Assembly (NCBI GenBank): GCA_013289785.1
Contig: JABCZE010000016.1
Span: 1-12,836 of the forward strand
Length of the DNA: 12,836 nt
DNA from: Vulcanimicrobiota bacterium
Lineage (GTDB): Bacteria; Vulcanimicrobiota; Vulcanimicrobiia; Vulcanimicrobiales; Vulcanimicrobiaceae
Reading direction: 5' to 3'
This document shows, one piece after another, positions 12,338-12,836 of this stretch. The first letter of the stretch is position 1. Each line of letters starts with the position of its first letter. The translations under genes were made by a program, and so were the position numbers. The notes below the pieces were generated by a model. The model had not been told where the DNA came from, ran no database searches, and worked only from the letters and a program-made list of their open reading frames with translations.

Positions 12338-12836
12338 ATGGATCGCACGTATAGCCGCATCAAAGGTTTTGGACTCATCGGAATTCACATTGGAGCGCTC
12401 GCAGCCTTCTGGCCCGGTTTCTTTAGCTGGTCGGCGTTGGCCGCAGCCGCGGTTGTATCGTATGCGACCGTAGCGCTGGGGATTTCGCTCTGCTTTCACC
12501 GCATCCTGACGCATCGCAGCCTTCGGCTCCTCAAGCCCATCGAATACCTCTTCGCGATCTTTGGAACGCTCGCGTTGCAAGCCGATCCGATTCGCTGGGT
12601 ATCGGTGCACCGCAAACATCACGCGCATGCCGACCACGAGGGTGACCCGCACAGCATTGCCGATGGGTTCAAGTGGGCGCACATGGACTGGATTTACCGG
12701 CATAACATCGCGCTACCGTCGGTCGAGGAAATGCGGCATTTCGCCCCCGATCTCTACTCCGAGCCTTTCTATAGGGTGTTGCAGTACCTCAACATTCCGC
12801 TTCAGCTCGGGCTTGGGATCGGACTCTTCGCCCTTG
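12338..12836 (+). CDS. acyl-CoA (delta-9-type) fatty acid desaturase, N-terminal part
   Basis: The gene runs off the right edge; 166 residues are present. After a short hydrophilic N-terminus, hydrophobic segments at about 10-52 precede the first histidine box H54-R-I-L-T-H59-R. A second hydrophobic stretch with TLALQADPIRWVSV leads to the second box H91-R-K-H94-H95-A-H-A-D, followed by the typical DHEGDPHSIADGFKWAHMDWIY. These boxes bind the di-iron centre of membrane desaturases that insert a double bond in saturated acyl chains. The third box, HNxHH, would lie beyond the window. The ATG at 12338-12340 was chosen from the usual N-terminal length; the nearest ribosome-like GGAG (12317-12320) is 17 nt away, so initiation is not well defined. 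It is transcribed divergently from ada, and membrane-fluidity control is the expected role. Confidence 0.93.
   Translation, partial: MDRTYSRIKGFGLIGIHIGALAAFWPGFFSWSALAAAAVVSYATVALGISLCFHRILTHRSLRLLKPIEYLFAIFGTLALQADPIRWVSVHRKHHAHADHEGDPHSIADGFKWAHMDWIYRHNIALPSVEEMRHFAPDLYSEPFYRVLQYLNIPLQLGLGIGLFAL

Noticed and set aside
12236..12703. Minus-strand frame opposite the desaturase
   Set aside because: The plus strand carries both histidine boxes of a desaturase in a frame continuing past the window; the antisense frame has no known motifs.
1..12836. CRISPR arrays, tRNA genes, insertion sequences
   Set aside because: No regularly spaced repeats, tRNA T-loop sequences, transposase motifs or terminal inverted repeats were found by reading both strands.

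Overview
The window is a GC-rich (about 60 %) bacterial chromosome segment with dense, mostly minus-strand coding and short or overlapping gene junctions. No RNA gene, rRNA, CRISPR array or transposase was seen. The lipoprotein at 7315-8259 belongs to a propeller-like family I associate with Candidatus Eremiobacterota (WPS-2), so that phylum is my best guess. It rests on recalled family resemblance, not on a marker gene.

Layout. 1-232 (+): C-terminal end of an NTF2/SnoaL-like protein. 239-3836 (-): an aldo/keto reductase, a PhzF-family isomerase, two small exported proteins of unknown function and a lipoprotein cytochrome c. The last four are packed closely enough to be one transcript. 3837-3918: divergent promoter region. 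3919-4758 (+): a two-domain GNAT acetyltransferase with a puzzling start, where a 10-codon leader ORF with a strong ribosome binding site overlaps the annotated TTG start. It converges on, and overlaps by 104 bp, a two-helix membrane protein (4655-5224, -) whose ribosome binding site lies in a perfect hairpin.

5540-8260 is visibly AT-richer (sample lines 38-43 % GC against about 60 % around). It holds a two-gene unit on the minus strand: a surface lipoprotein with a predicted propeller fold, then a right-handed beta-helix protein with a phage-tail-like C-terminus, ended by a clear intrinsic terminator. This is the best candidate for acquired DNA. About 410 bp without a convincing gene follow.

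8674-12100 (-): a compact four-gene operon in the order Ada-type DNA methyltransferase/regulator, secreted pentapeptide-repeat protein, FAD amine oxidase and five-helix membrane protein, with junctions of -4, +19 and -8 nt. Its promoter can be proposed: a direct repeat next to a -35/-10 pair placed so that the ada transcript would be leaderless. 12338-12836 (+): the first 166 residues of an acyl-CoA (delta-9-type) desaturase, cut by the window edge.

I found no clearly new defence or mobile system. The most interesting signals are the acquired beta-helix/lipoprotein pair, the GNAT start, the sequestered ribosome binding site, and the Ada operon with its promoter.
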